A DNA stretch of 64,000 nt from Gentiana macrophylla. Its lineage: Eukaryota > Streptophyta > Magnoliopsida > Gentianales > Gentianaceae. This document shows positions 30,149 through 40,790 of the stretch, piece by piece. Every line of letters begins with the position of its first letter. Positions within the stretch are counted from its first letter, which is position 1. Made by a program: the position numbers and the translations under genes. The notes under the pieces are model-generated. The model was given only the letters and a program-made list of their open reading frames with translations. It did not search any database and was not told the DNA's origin. Location of the stretch: NCBI GenBank assembly GCA_026214975.1, contig JAOBSW010000017.1:37578-101577 (forward strand), written 5' to 3'.

Positions 30149-31417
30149 TGTTGGTCCTATGGAAAGACGGGCACAAGTTTAGAGGGGGGTGAATAAAATT
30201 GTCCCCAAAAACCTAACTGAGAACTGAATCTTGTGTAGATTGAGTTCAGCTTTAAACTTGTGTGGAGTTAAGCTAACTGAGTTGAGTATAAGTCAGTATT
30301 GACTTATCCTTAACTGAGTTAACCGGCAGCGGATTAAGTTAAGCCTTTATGAAAACTTGAGTTTATCAGTTCGTCTAAATATAATGCAGTGTAATGTTGT
30401 GCTGACTCAGTTTCTTAAGTTTGCTGAGTCTGTGATCAGGTGCAATATAAACTTAGATGCACTAAATAAATGCATAAAGTAAGTAAATAAGACAAGAATT
30501 ATAGAGGTTCCCGGTGGTGTAATCCTGTCAGTCCTCTCTTCCCCTGTGATGTAGGAGGCCAAATCCACTATGTTCTTGAGGTTTACAGTTACTAGACACA
30601 AAGTAAATTCTATACACTTGATTGCCCTTCACTAATCCTTAGCTTCACAATCTCCCAACTTCAGTCTTCAACAGGTAGAATTGTTTTTTGAACTAAGCTT
30701 GCTACACTAGTCCTTAGAGGGTAGAATTGCCTCTTCACCAGCTCAACACAAACACAGTATTCCTAACTGCACTCAACTGTCCTTCACACGTTAAAACCAA
30801 GTACTCCATTTTTATCTGATTATAATTGATTTAATCAGAGTACACAATAACTTGCATTTCAGCTAATGTATCATTGTCCTTATGATACTTAGTCCTTCCT
30901 GTCAAGATCCATTAAGTCAGTTCAAGTCATCACAGACTTTCCTGAATTCTAACTTTACAGTCTCGGTTTAAGTCTTCAAAACTGAGTTTGAACCCTCAAT
31001 TCTTCAATCTTCAATAACTAAGTCTAAACCCTTAGTTCTCAGTTCTAGATAAGTCAACCGAGTCTGTGTCCTCAAATGAACATACCTTCTTTGATTCTTC
31101 TTCTATAGCCTGTCGATCCTCTCGGCGCCGGTTGGTGTGCTCCTAGTCAGTTTCTATTAGTTGATTATTGTTCAGTTATGAACTCAGTTCAATAAGCGAT
31201 TTCGTTTTCTCGATTTACGAACCTAGAGCTATTACTGAGTTCTTATGCGATTTAACTTATACGAACATCAGACTCTATTAAATCCTATACATTGATTTCT
31301 GGACATCTTTTTGCTTTGCACTATAACAGCTAATTATGACACTTCATCAATGGGGTTAAATAAGATAATTAAACTAACTGATGAATCATCATCAAAACAT
31401 AAATTTTATTTCCAACA
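30149..31417 (-). repeat. 5' LTR of RE-D, internally deleted
   Basis: Bounded by TGTTGG and CCAACA on either strand, 1269 bp against 1848 bp for the intact RE-G LTR. About 560 bp corresponding to RE-G 39545-40100 is missing at about 30790, including the TATAAATAG box. This copy has therefore lost its core promoter, though it may have done so after insertion. Confidence 0.85.
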
Positions 31418-31797
31418 GGTTTTTAGGATCAAGCGCTTACCGTTGTACTAAAACCAGTTGGTGTTAGTAAAGGTGCTACTTTATTTCCTTATACCACACC
31501 TTCACAGCGCCATGGTTCGAATGCACATAGGTGGGCAGAGTGCTGTATACCCAACAATCTCCCCTCAGCACCTGCCCGCCACAAACCTCGGAATTTACAC
31601 TGTATGTTGTTACCGGTATTTCGAACCCATGACCTGTTCTGCTACCGGTTTTTAGGATCAAGCGCTTACCATTGTACTAAAACCAATTGGTGTTAGTAAA
31701 CGTGCTACTTTATTTCTTTGTACCACACCTTCACAGCGCCATGGTTCGAATGCACATAAGCGGGCAAAGTGCTGTATACCCAACAACATCTCCCAGT
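31418..31797 (-). repeat. SINE-like sequence in tandem, period about 229 bp
   Basis: GGTTTTTAGGATCAAGCGC begins two copies at 31418 and 31647, each followed by about 140 bp of close match ending in GTATACCCAACA. On the minus strand TAGTACAATGG (31679-31669) fits an RNA polymerase III A box and GGTTCGAAATAC (31627-31617) a B box, about 45 bp apart, as in tRNA-derived SINEs. RE-D is inserted at the outer edge of one copy. Small open frames here are not genes. Confidence 0.45.
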
Positions 31798-32284
31798 GAA
31801 TCCCAAAAATCAGTGAATTTCGACACTGAATTTCGAACAATATCGAATTTCGACAACGGATTTTTTGAAGTCACGTCGGAATATGTTGAATGTGGTCTCA
31901 AAATAACGAGCATGAAAAAATAAAATATTTGGTGAAAGAATTTTCAATTTGGAGTTCTAGATTGAGAGTTATGAGTCTTTAAAAACGATGGATGAGAGAG
32001 AAAATGTGTTGGTTTTTTTATTATTGAAAAAAATACGCCAGAAAATTAAAAAAAATAGTTGTCATTTATGCAAAAGTTTTGAAAAACTGTCATTTTCCTT
32101 AATGGATGAAATATTTTTGTCCTTCTCCCCAATTACCCCTACTTTTTAACATCACTTAATTAATTAACATAATCTGAATTTGCTGTGAAAATTGTGGAAA
32201 AGTTTAAGTGATTATGATACTACTTAACACTGAATTTTTTGCTAACCTACGTTCTAACAGGAACTACCCATAATACTATTAATA
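31798..32284. other. AT-rich spacer
   Basis: No gene, LTR or repeat recognised. It contains AT-rich runs and TCGAATTTCGAC fragments repeated a few times near 31810-31850. Confidence 0.4.
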
Positions 32285-32955
32285 CAGGGGGTTCTATTGG
32301 CACCCCCCAATTTACTACGGGACCTTTGTCGAAATACCACTATTGAGGCAAGGCAATTTCTGGACTACCATTCCTTTGTCGAAATACCACTCCGTTTTTC
32401 GCGTTTTAGGTGTTTTTGGAACCAAACTAAACCCTAATTGGGAAGGGGAACCCCAATAGGGGATTTATGTACCTTAAGATCGTGCACATTTGTGAAAAAA
32501 ATGGGAGAAAATCGCGAACCAAAATCGTGAAAATTACACTAAAGTGGTATTTCCACATTTACACCACAGAATGGTGGCATTCCAGAAATAATCCCAATTT
32601 ACTACTGGCACCCCTGTTACTCCCGGCACCACAAAAAATTACTTCGCCACCCGGTGATTTTTTATAAAGGGAACGTTAATCACACTGGTGTTCCTTGTTG
32701 AACACCAACGTCAGTGACATCGACGTTGGTGTTCAACAAGGAACACCTGTTTGACTGACGTTCCCTATATAAAAAGTGTTAAAACTTAGAAACGTCAGTC
32801 CACGACTTTCCACTGGTATTCCTTGTGGCACACCAACGTCAGTGTCAGTGTGACTGACGTTGGTCTTGACCAGTGTGACTGACGTTTTTTTAATCCGAAA
32901 AAATAATCCAAAAATGGGTGCCGAAAGTAAAAACGGGGTGCTAATGAAACCCACC
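32285..32955. mobile_element. Foldback/MITE-like element of about 670 bp
   Basis: The left end CAGGGGGTTCTATTGGCACC and the right end, read on the other strand as GGTGGGTTTCATTAGCACC, form imperfect terminal inverted repeats. TTAATA flanks both sides (32279-32284 and 32956-32961), a candidate 6-bp target duplication. The interior holds two strong hairpins. There is no transposase, so it would be non-autonomous; the superfamily is not clear. Confidence 0.5.
32687..32747. repeat. Perfect 26-bp inverted repeat with a 9-nt loop, itself nested
   Basis: Arms 32687-32712 and 32722-32747 are exact reverse complements around AGTGACATC. Each arm contains GGTGTTC...GAACACC, a second palindrome, so the region can fold as one long stem or a cruciform with side hairpins. 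Pairing continues imperfectly outward to about 32657 and 32775. A related 12-bp perfect repeat with another 9-nt loop lies at 32832-32864 (ACCAACGTCAGT). Confidence 0.9.
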
Positions 32956-32961
32956 TTAATA

Positions 32962-33804
32962 TATACTTCTGTGTCCAGTGAAACTGATCCTCCGTAAATA
33001 TTTTTTATTTTGTACAAATCTATTTGTTTTAATGACTTTATACTTTTATAACATAATTGTATGATAATGTGTTAAATTTTTTTTCAGTAACAAGTGTTTA
33101 CTACTTAAAAAAAAAAGTAACAATTGTTTACTATTTATATAATGTTTTGGATTCTACAAATGTTATGAAATTGAAACACAAATATTCCAAAGAATTAACG
33201 ACATCGCTCACGTTATATGTGAAAATTTTATAGTCACATTATATTAAGAAAAAAATCTGGTGATAAGGAAAAATTGTAACATACATTTCTTGTAATTAAA
33301 CATTTATGTATGCTTCACATGTATTGTATATATTTCTAATGTATAAAGCTGTTGTAAGGGCAAAATTATAAAATTAAGCATTTTCATATTTCAGAGTTAT
33401 TGTGTTATCAAACAGACTTATTATTTTCAGGTTTCAGTTATTTATTATATTCAGATTTCAGATTTTAGACTACAAATTTCAGTTTCAACAAACGGCCCAT
33501 AACTTTCTTTGCATGCACTTTGAACACTTAAAAGTATTATATCAATAATGATGAATATAATACCATACAATGTAAGATTTTTAGATGTCGCATGGCATGT
33601 TATCACGGCTATCAATCTTTTCTCCAATTTTTTAGCAATAGTACCTTCTTAAAATAAAAATAAAAATAAAATAAAAATAAAAAAAATAAAAAAAAACAAA
33701 CAATAATACCAGTAATTTTATTGAACGAGATGGTTTACCATCTCTCCAAATTTGTCCAACGAATTTTTTTGTTTGTTTTGGGTAATAGTTCTGAATCTTT
33801 CGTG
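32962..33804. other. AT-rich spacer
   Basis: No gene or recognisable repeat. Long A/T tracts and an A-rich simple repeat (AAAATAAAAATAAA, about 33650-33690). Confidence 0.4.
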
Positions 33805-33809
33805 TTTCA

Positions 33810-33936
33810 TGTCGATGATATTATTGGGATTATCTAAAATATTATTATGTATTTATTTTATTGTGTGATTTTTTGGCCGTGTATCATCACAACACAATTG
33901 AATCAATGAAAATACAATTCACTATGAATTATGTTA
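33810..33936 (+). repeat. 5' LTR of RE-F
   Basis: Starts TGTCGATGATA and ends TGAATTATGTTA, homologous throughout to 38273-38421, with a short gap around 33860 (TTGGCCGTGTATC against a longer 3' copy). Confidence 0.88.
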
Positions 33937-33948
33937 TGGTATCAAAGC
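33937..33948 (+). promoter_or_regulatory. Primer binding site of RE-F
   Basis: TGGTATCAAAGC directly after the LTR; one change from the initiator tRNA-Met type. Confidence 0.82.
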
Positions 33949-33954
33949 TGATTC

Positions 33955-34325
33955 AAAAATCTTTTGCCCCCTCGTGGTTTAAAAATATATGGTTCACCCC
34001 CTGGGGTTTCCATAAACCATCAACTACAAATTCAGGTAAAAAAAAAGAATATTTCATCGGAATATTCCATTTTTAAATAATATACCACTTTTACCGGAAA
34101 TCACAACCCATAGAGAACCCATTATTTAAAAAAGAAATAGAAGACTGAGGGTAAAAGTGGTATATTATTTAAAAAATGAATATCCTGATGGAATATTCTT
34201 TTTTTTTTTTGCCTGAATTTGTAGTTGATGGTTTGTGGAAAACCCAGGGAGGTGAACCATATAATTTTAAACCATGAGAGGACAAAATCTTCATTTAACA
34301 AACCACGAGGGGGTAAAAGATTTTT
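33955..34325. mobile_element. Foldback (MITE-like) inserted just after the RE-F primer site
   Basis: Arms of about 140-160 bp are imperfect reverse complements: the left side runs AAAAATCTTTTGCCCCCTCG, then ATATGGTTCACC, CCATCAACTACAAATTCAGG and TAATATACCACTTTTACC, and the right side is its mirror to GATTTTT at 34325. The centre (about 34100-34150) is unpaired. No coding capacity. TTC stands on both sides, a possible 3-bp duplication. Confidence 0.75.
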
Positions 34326-34615
34326 TCACCCTATCAATTTCTTTCTTTCGGTATGTCAATTCTTTCTTAAACCTTAACCCTTTTCTTGAACCTCCAAAAA
34401 AAAAAACCACCGGCGGCAGCTAGTCTTCTTCTCCGGCAATTCATTAAGAATTCCTAAATCAACTTTCTAATTTGAATTTTTCGATTCATCAACTTTTTTC
34501 AATTTTCGAATTCAAGAGATTCGAACCTACAAAATCACTTCTAGATTCAACAAAAATCCCTGATTCAACTTTCTTGTCTGTTACATACCTGATAACTTGA
34601 TTTATCACTTCTCCG

Positions 34616-35166
34616 TTGATCAACTCCGGCATCAATTCCTCAATAATTCATCAACTTTTTCCTCATTTTTCAATTTCAACCGATTCAAACCGTCGTCCTA
34701 GGACTGATAGGAGACATTACAAACTCAAAAGAATTGGAAGCAGGTTCGGTGAGGTTTTTTTTTTTAGATTATACCTTACCGAAGCCCGAAGGATAATAAA
34801 TCAGGATAATCATGACCAAAAAGTGGGAATCAGCAAAACAGGTGCACAACCCCCTCCCCCCACATGCCAAACCGTCAGCCTCCCTCAGGCGGCTATGCAA
34901 CCTCGTCGGCCTTTGCTTCTCCAAACCATGGCCATGGTTCGAATTCTTCTCGAGGCCGGGGGCTAGGCCATGATCGTTGCTATCCTCGTCCCCCATACTT
35001 TGGCGTCTCTCATGGTGCACAGCCCCTCACATGCCAAATTTGTGCCAAAACAGGTCATACAGCCCTAGCCTGCTCCCTTCGTTATGTGTACTACCACCCG
35101 CCGGTTCATCGTGCTCCACCACCCCGGCTACCTCACGCAAACGCGACTTTCACATATCCCGGCTAA
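34616..35166 (+). pseudogene. gag: gag of RE-F, C-terminal part with zinc knuckle
   Basis: The recognisable part is a Gly/Ser/Arg/Pro-rich linker (34864-35010) and the zinc knuckle CQICAKTGHTALAC (C-X2-C-X4-H-X4-C, about 35034-35080), which binds element RNA. The capsid part should precede it but has decayed or been lost; the interval from the foldback to 34860 has only fragments. The reading stops at 35164-35166 just before the protease. Confidence 0.65.
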
Positions 35167-35560
35167 AAATGGATTGCCGATACCGGGGCCACTCACCATA
35201 TCACTCATGATCTTTTGCAATCTCAACCTATCTTCTACACCTTATGCTGGACCCGACAAAGTGCATGTAGGCGACGGTACAGGTTTACCTATTACTCATT
35301 ATGGCTCTTCTTCTGTTACATCCCCTTCCCAATCCTTTTATTTATCTCACATTCTTGTTCCACCTTCCATTACTAGAAACCTTTATATGTGCAAAAATTT
35401 GTCTCTGATAATTCTGTGTATTTTGAATTTCATGGGTCTTACTTTCTTGTACAAGATTACTCAGGTCAAGTCCACCTTAGAGGATTTGTAAAAGATGGCA
35501 TATATCACTTCTCTATTTCGCTCCATCGACCCCCTGCTTCTACCCAAGCTCTTGCCTCCT
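35167..35560 (+). pseudogene. pol: Protease and pre-integrase region of RE-F pol
   Basis: WIADTGATHHITHD (about 35171-35212; written TGCCGATACCGGGGCCACTC) carries the D-T-G active site. GDGTGLPITHYGSSSV follows in another frame, then LSHILVPPSITRNL, then VSDNSVYFEFHGSYFLVQDY and LRGFVKDGIYHF, as in Tnt1/RE1-type copia elements. At least two frameshifts. Confidence 0.72.
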
Positions 35561-36260
35561 CCGTCACCTCCTCCACCATGTGGAATCAGCGCCTCGGTCA
35601 TTGCTCTTATTATATGCTCCGTCAAGCCTTAAAAAGCCAAGCTCATTTTACTTCTTTTAAAACACCCCATGATGTGTGTACCCCGTGTCAGTTGGCTAAA
35701 AGTCATTGATTCCCGCTATACACTTCTGATTTTACCTCCACTGGTCCTTTAGACTGATTTACTCTAATGTTTGGGGTCCTTGCTCTGAACCCTCAATTTA
35801 TGGTTCCCGTTATTATGTCAATTTTCTGGATGACTTAACGAAATACCTATGGCATTATTCCTTGAAAAATAAATCTGATGTTGAAACTATCTTTCCTGAC
35901 TTTCTTTTTATGATTGAACGCAGTTCAATACCAAACTAAAAGCTATCAAAACTAATTGGGAGGTTAGTATCATCGCGTTTCCACTCTTCTTACCTCCCTT
36001 CGTATCCGTCATCGTTTGTCTTGTCCCCACACCCATGAACAAGTTGGTTCCATTGAGCGCCACCACCGTCAAATTGTTGAAGTCAGCCTCTCCCTTATTA
36101 CCCAATCTAATATTCCGCTTCCCTATTGAGAGGATGCCTTTATCACTGCCACTTATATTATCAACCGTCTTCCAACCAAATTCCTCCACGATAAATCTCC
36201 ATTTGAAATAGTTTACCATCGGTCTCCTGACGATTCATTCCTTTGAATCTTTTGCTGTGT
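35561..36260 (+). pseudogene. pol: Integrase domain of RE-F pol (degraded)
   Basis: The HHCC finger appears as MWNQRLGHCSYYMLRQAL (His kept) and CTPCQLAKSH (about 35676-35706). The catalytic core survives in pieces: YWYFV-like text near 35800-35840 (DDLTKYLWHYSLKNKS in frame-shifted form), and RHRLSCPHTHEQVGSIERHHRQIVE near 36005-36080 with the Glu region. Several frameshifts and stops. Confidence 0.65.
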
Positions 36261-36850
36261 GTGATGGCCCTATCTACGTCCCTACAACCATCATAATACT
36301 AAATTCTGCTCTAAAACTTGCATCTTTCTTGGCGATAGTCCTTCCCACCACGGTTATAAATGCCTGGACCTTGCCTCTGGTCATATCTATATTGATCTCC
36401 ATATGGTTTTTTATGAATCCGTCTTTCCCTATACACCTTCTCCCTCGCAACCCACTCTTGACACTCGAACTGTACCGCTTCTGTCTTCCTACCGGCACAT
36501 CCACAAAATCCACCTCCCATGCTGGCTCCCTCCAACCCGGCCCAAACCCTTCCGGCTCCTACTCCCGAGCCTTCCCCATCCACCTCCCATGTGTCCACTT
36601 CGGCCTCAGCCTCTCCCGACTCATCTTCTCCCCCACTTGCTCCCACTCATACCTTGGTCACTTGCACCAAAACCAACTCCCTCAAACCTATCTCTCGGCC
36701 TGAATTTATCTGCTACCCGCTTCCTAAAGCCCTTGTTGCTTCTACCGACACCCTGTACCCCACTTCCTATACCGAAGCCTCCAAACACCCGAATTGGCGT
36801 AATACTATGAGGGAGGAAATTGACGCGTTGTTGCACAACCAGACCTGGGA
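36261..36850 (+). pseudogene. pol: Integrase tail and linker of RE-F pol
   Basis: FLGDSPSHHGYKCLDLASGHIYIDLHM can be pieced from 36330-36400 (copia motif FLGYS..KGYKC). A Pro/Ser/Thr-rich linker follows (36430-36660), then YPTSYTEASKHPNWRNTMREE (36755-36820), the entrance to RT. Many overlapping frames here are shadows of this Pro-rich linker. Confidence 0.62.
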
Positions 36851-37860
36851 TCTTGTTCCTCCACATCCATGTATGAATATTGTTGTCAATAAATGGGTTT
36901 ATTGCAAAACGTTATGCCGATAGGCTTTTGAGCGTCACAAGGCTTGCCTTGTGGCTAAGGGTTTTCATCAGGCAGAAGGGGTTGATTTCACTGACACTTT
37001 TAGTCCGGTCGTTAAACTGGTCACAATTCACCATTTTCTATCACTTGCCGTTTCACAGGGTTGGTCTCTTCGCCAGATGGATATTCAGAATGCTTTCCTC
37101 CATAGGCATTTATCTGAGCCCGTTTATATGGAGCAGTCCTAGGGATTTGTTCACCCTGATTATCCGGATTAAGTTTTCCATCTTCATCTCAACCTTTATG
37201 GCCCTGTGCCTGGTTCTCTCGCTTCACCGATGTCTTGACTCAGTTTGGATTTGTCGGCTCTAAAGCTAACACCTCCTTATATATTTATTCTCGTGATGGT
37301 GCTCGTGTTTATATACTGATTTATTTGGATGATATTATTATTGCAGGCTTGTCGTCTTCTCTTGTTGAGCAGGTTGTCTCTTATCTTGGTCGGCACTTTC
37401 CAGTTAAGGACCTTGGTTCTTTGTCGTACTTTCTTGGCATTGAGTTTCTTCCTACCTCTGATGGGCTATTTCTCACTCAGCTCAAATATATATTTCAGCT
37501 TCTACAGCGTACCTCTCTGGACTAGGCCAAGCCATTCCAGACGCCTTTGTCGGCCTCTACCCGTCTTACACTTGAGGACGGCCCTCCCAGTGCCAATCCA
37601 TCACGTTACCGTACTATTGTTGATGGTCTCCAGTATCTCAGTTTCACTTGGCCTGATATTGCCTTGGTGGTCCACAAGGTTAGTAAGTACATGCATTCGC
37701 CTACTGAAGCTCACTGGGTTGCTGGTAAATGTATCCTTCGGTATCTTAAGCACACCATATTTGATGCTCTCTTCTTCTCCCGTAGGTCCTCTGTTTTACT
37801 CTGGGCTTATTCCGACTCTGAATGGGCCACTAATAATGATATTTACCGTTTTGTTAGGGC
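36851..37860 (+). pseudogene. pol: Reverse transcriptase domain of RE-F pol
   Basis: Motifs: [47 protein letters not shown], a damaged LYGLKQ region near 37190-37215, then in another frame the catalytic YLDDIIIAG (37322-37348; Leu in place of the usual Val) and VKDLGSLSYFLGIEF. The tail shows RSIVGGLQYL-like RTIVDGLQYLSFTWPDIALVV. Stops at 36920, 37141, 37168 and 37523. Confidence 0.82.
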
Positions 37861-38272
37861 ATATTGTGTTCCTAGATGAGAATCTCATTAGTTGGCATAG
37901 TAAACAACACTTGACGATTTCAAAAAGTAGCACTGAGGCCGAGTACAAGACTCTTTCTAACACCGCCGCCGAACTTCGGTGGCTTTGCAGTCTTCTTCGT
38001 GAGATGCAGGTTCCATTGTCTTCCCCGCCTAATCTTTGGTGTGATAATATTGGAGCCACCTATCTTGCTTACAATCCGGTGTTTCATGCCCGTACGAAGC
38101 ACATCGAGATTGACTTTCGTGAGTTAGTTGCAGCTCGCATGCTCAGCATCTCTTTTATTTCATCAAAGGACCACTTAGCCGATGTCCTCCCCAAGCTGTT
38201 GGCTCAGCCTCGTTTTTTCCAGTTTAAATCCAATCTCCGTGTTCAGCCACTTCCTACGGGACTGCGAGGGCG
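37800..38272 (+). pseudogene. pol: RNase H domain of RE-F pol
   Basis: AYSDSEWATNND (relatives YSDADWAG) opens the domain; after a frameshift near 37860 it reads FLDENLISWHSKQHLTISKS, STEAEYKTLSNTAAELRW, CDNIGATYLAYNPVFHARTKHIEID and HLADVLPKLLAQPRF (relatives ADxLTKPL). The frame runs to the 3' LTR. The long upstream part of this open frame (37329-37850) is a shadow of RT. Confidence 0.8.
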
Positions 38273-38421
38273 TGTCGAGGATAGTATTGGGATTATCTAA
38301 AATAGTATTATGTATTTATTTTATTGTGTGACTTGTTGGCAAAGTTGATATAGGCCTATATATTTGTATCACCACTACACAATTGAATCAATGAAAATAT
38401 AATTCACTATGAATTATGTTA
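38273..38421 (+). repeat. 3' LTR of RE-F
   Basis: TGTCGAGGATA to ATGTTA, 149 bp, pair of 33810-33936. The short purine stretch GCGAGGGCG precedes it. Confidence 0.88.
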
Positions 38422-38426
38422 TTTCA

Positions 38427-38897
38427 CAACAATAACAAAAAAAGAGAAAAAAAAATAAAGAAGACAAACATTGATGAAAAAGCAAAGATAATATTTTACG
38501 GGATATTTCTTCTCTATCCGGCCCGAACCTGAACATTCGGGTATCATCAATAGTTCCAGGATGAAATTTGTACTAAAATTTTAATTTTTCGATTGAAAAT
38601 CTACATTTTATTTTTCAATATAAAGTGAAAAAATGTAGTCTTTTTGATATTGCACAGTAGATGTGAAGAAGTAGGCCATTAACTCGGCAATAATGAGCCA
38701 AGATAATATTTGCGGTGAATCCCCCTGTTAAGTAATCGTGCATTATGATAGGAATCAAGAACTGCGATATCACCCCTTTCTTTCTCGGGTGATGCATGGA
38801 TCGTATCATTCGAGCCATTTTTTACATTCTCAATTGTCGGGTCCCGACACTTGTCAGCTGTGGGATCGGAGAGAAAAATGGCTTCCTAAATCATTCG
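38427..38897. other. Spacer between RE-F and RE-G
   Basis: No gene or repeat recognised. It is the original sequence into which RE-G inserted; GTCCCGACAC at 38840 and TTCCCGACAC at 47722 flank the insertion at a distance and may be a coincidence. Confidence 0.4.
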
Positions 38898-38902
38898 GGA
38901 GG
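38898..38902. repeat. Target duplication of RE-G, left copy
   Basis: GGAGG, repeated exactly at 47690-47694 beyond the other LTR. Confidence 0.9.
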
Positions 38903-40750
38903 TGTTGGTCCCTTGGAAAGGCTAACACAAGTTTAGAGGGGGGGTGAATAAACTTGTCCCAAAAAACTAACTATAAATTGAATCTTGAGCAGATTGAGTT
39001 TAGCTTTAAACTTGTGTGGAGTTAAGCTAACTAAGCTGAGTATAAGTCAGAACTGACTTTTTCTTAACTAAGTTAACCGGCAGCAGATTAAGTTAAGCCT
39101 TTATGAAAACTTGAGTTTATAAGTTTGTTTATATGAAATGGAATGCTTTGCTGACTAGGTTTCTTATGTTTGCTGAGTGTGTGATCAGGTGCAATATAAA
39201 CTTAGATGCAGTAATTAAATGCGTAAAGTAAGTAAGTAACTGAGACATAGATTATAAAGGTTCCAGGTGGTGTAATCATGTCAGTCCTCTCTTCTCCTGT
39301 GATGTAGGAGGCCAAATTCACTATGTTCTTGAGGTTTACAGTTACAAGACACAAAGTAAATTCTAAACACTCAATTGTCCTTCACTAATCCGTAGCTTGA
39401 CAATCTTCCAGCTTCAGTCTTCAACAGGTAGAATTGTTGTTTGAACTAAGCTTGCTACACTGGTCCTTAGAGGGTAGGTTTGCCTCTTCACCAGCTCTAC
39501 ACAACCATAGTTTTCCTAACTGCACTCAACTGTCCTTCACACCTTCTTGGTGTTTCAAAGTCCAAAGCTTTGATAAAATCAAAGTTAAGACTTGAATCAA
39601 TAACTATGATTCAATTTGTGTTTTGAGTTTCTTCTTTAGATGTCTATGATATGCTCAGGCTCGTTGTTTCTCTTCTAGTGTTGTTCTTGTTCTTTCATTG
39701 AATGCTAATGAACACTAGAATATTTCTTGATCTTGATCTTGCAATAAAGTACACAGCAAGAGTTCTTCTTGATCGACTTTCACCTTCACTTGAATACAAT
39801 TTAACTTAGAACTCCGCACTTCTCAATGAGGTAGAAGTGACCTATTTATAGGGCTTTCTCCAACGGTTAGAAGAAATTGAACGTTTGAAATTGAATTCTT
39901 GTATCCGTTAGTGGTCCTGCTTGTCTTGAGGAATATCCGTGTCCTTTCTGACATTTCTGTGCGTCCAATAAGATTGCTTGCTTTATAACGGTCAGCTCTT
40001 CTTCAGTTTTTCTTTCTTTGACCTTAGCATGAAACCTGGTCTTATTGATTTAGTCAGTTTTCAGCTTAGAAGCATTAACTGAGTTTCAACTTTTCTTCAA
40101 GAACTCAGTACCCCATTTTTCATCTGATTACTATTGATTTAATCAGAGCACACCATAACTCATAAATCAACTAAGATATCATTGTTCTTATGTATGTAAG
40201 GTCTTCTTTCTGGATCCATAAAGTCAGTTCATGTCATCACAGACTTTCTTGAATTCTAACTTTACAGTCTCAGCTATATCTTCCATAACTGAGTTTGAAC
40301 CCTAAGTTCTTCAATTTTCTATAACTGAGTTTGAACCCTCAGTTCTTCAATCTTCTATAACTGAGTTTGAAACCTCAGTTCTTCATCCTCTGAGTTTGTT
40401 CCCTCAGTCTTCAGTTTAAGATAAGTCAACTGAGTTTGTGTCCCTCAGCGAACTTACCTTCTTCAGTTGTGTACTCTGAGTCAGTTTTATATCTTCAGTT
40501 GTTAACTCAAGATTCTAAGTAACATCAAGTCAGTTTCTCATTTTCTCAGTTCTGATCCTAAAACTATTACAGTGCTTGTCTGATTTACTTATACAACTAT
40601 CAGACTCTTTTAAAATCCTATACATTGATTTCTAGACATCTTTTTTCTTTACACTATAACAGCTAGTTATGACATTTCATCAATGGGGTTTAAAAACAAT
40701 AACAGAATAACTGATGAATCATCATCAAAACATAAATTTTATTTCCAACA
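38903..40750 (-). repeat. 3' LTR of RE-G
   Basis: TGTTGG to CCAACA, 1848 bp, the longest LTR of the window. On the minus strand the promoter box TATAAATAG (plus CTATTTATA, about 39842-39850) is present. CTCAGTT/AACTGAG motifs are repeated many times between 40260 and 40540. Confidence 0.92.
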
Positions 40751-40790
40751 ATATCCCTATTTTTTATGATGTCAATACCCTCCTTAAAAG
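40751..40790 (-). promoter_or_regulatory. Decayed 3' polypurine tract of RE-G
   Basis: On the minus strand AAGGAGGGTATTGACATCAT then AAAAAATAGGGATAT before TGTTGG. The G run is reduced to GGG. Confidence 0.55.

Larger units (their letters stand above)
29887..31417 (-). mobile_element. RE-D (right segment): 5' LTR, primer site, leader and gag start
   Basis: Reading on the minus strand from 31417: 5' LTR, primer site, a leader of about 230 bp and ATG at 29919-29917 (MESHNHFRNM), then RE-E interrupts; the gag reading resumes at 17993. The continuity is shown by RE-G, where the same sequence is uninterrupted (45940-45990). Confidence 0.88.
33810..38421 (+). mobile_element. RE-F: short-LTR Ty1/copia element, target duplication TTTCA
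   Basis: Both ends are exact: TTTCA stands at 33805-33809 and at 38422-38426. LTRs of 127 and 149 bp start TGTCGA. A primer site follows the 5' LTR and the gene order is gag, protease, integrase, RT, RNase H. Length 4612 bp including a foldback near the left end. It lacks a third ORF and is less AT-rich than its neighbours. All genes are broken. Confidence 0.92.

Noticed and set aside
31617..31679. A tRNA gene
   Set aside because: A-box and B-box-like sequences only; no cloverleaf with an acceptor stem can be drawn, so a SINE-like reading is preferred.
36274..36866. Several overlapping Gly/Glu-rich minus frames
   Set aside because: Antisense of the Pro/Ser-rich pol linker of RE-F.
37329..37855. 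Front part of a 323-codon plus-strand frame
   Set aside because: Only its end (from about 37860) is RNase H; the Leu/Ser-rich front is a shadow of the RT frame with YLDDII.
40260..40540. Repeated CTCAGTT/AACTGAG motifs as a CRISPR or satellite array
   Set aside because: Spacing is irregular and the motif recurs in all LTRs of this family; it is internal LTR sequence drift, not an array.
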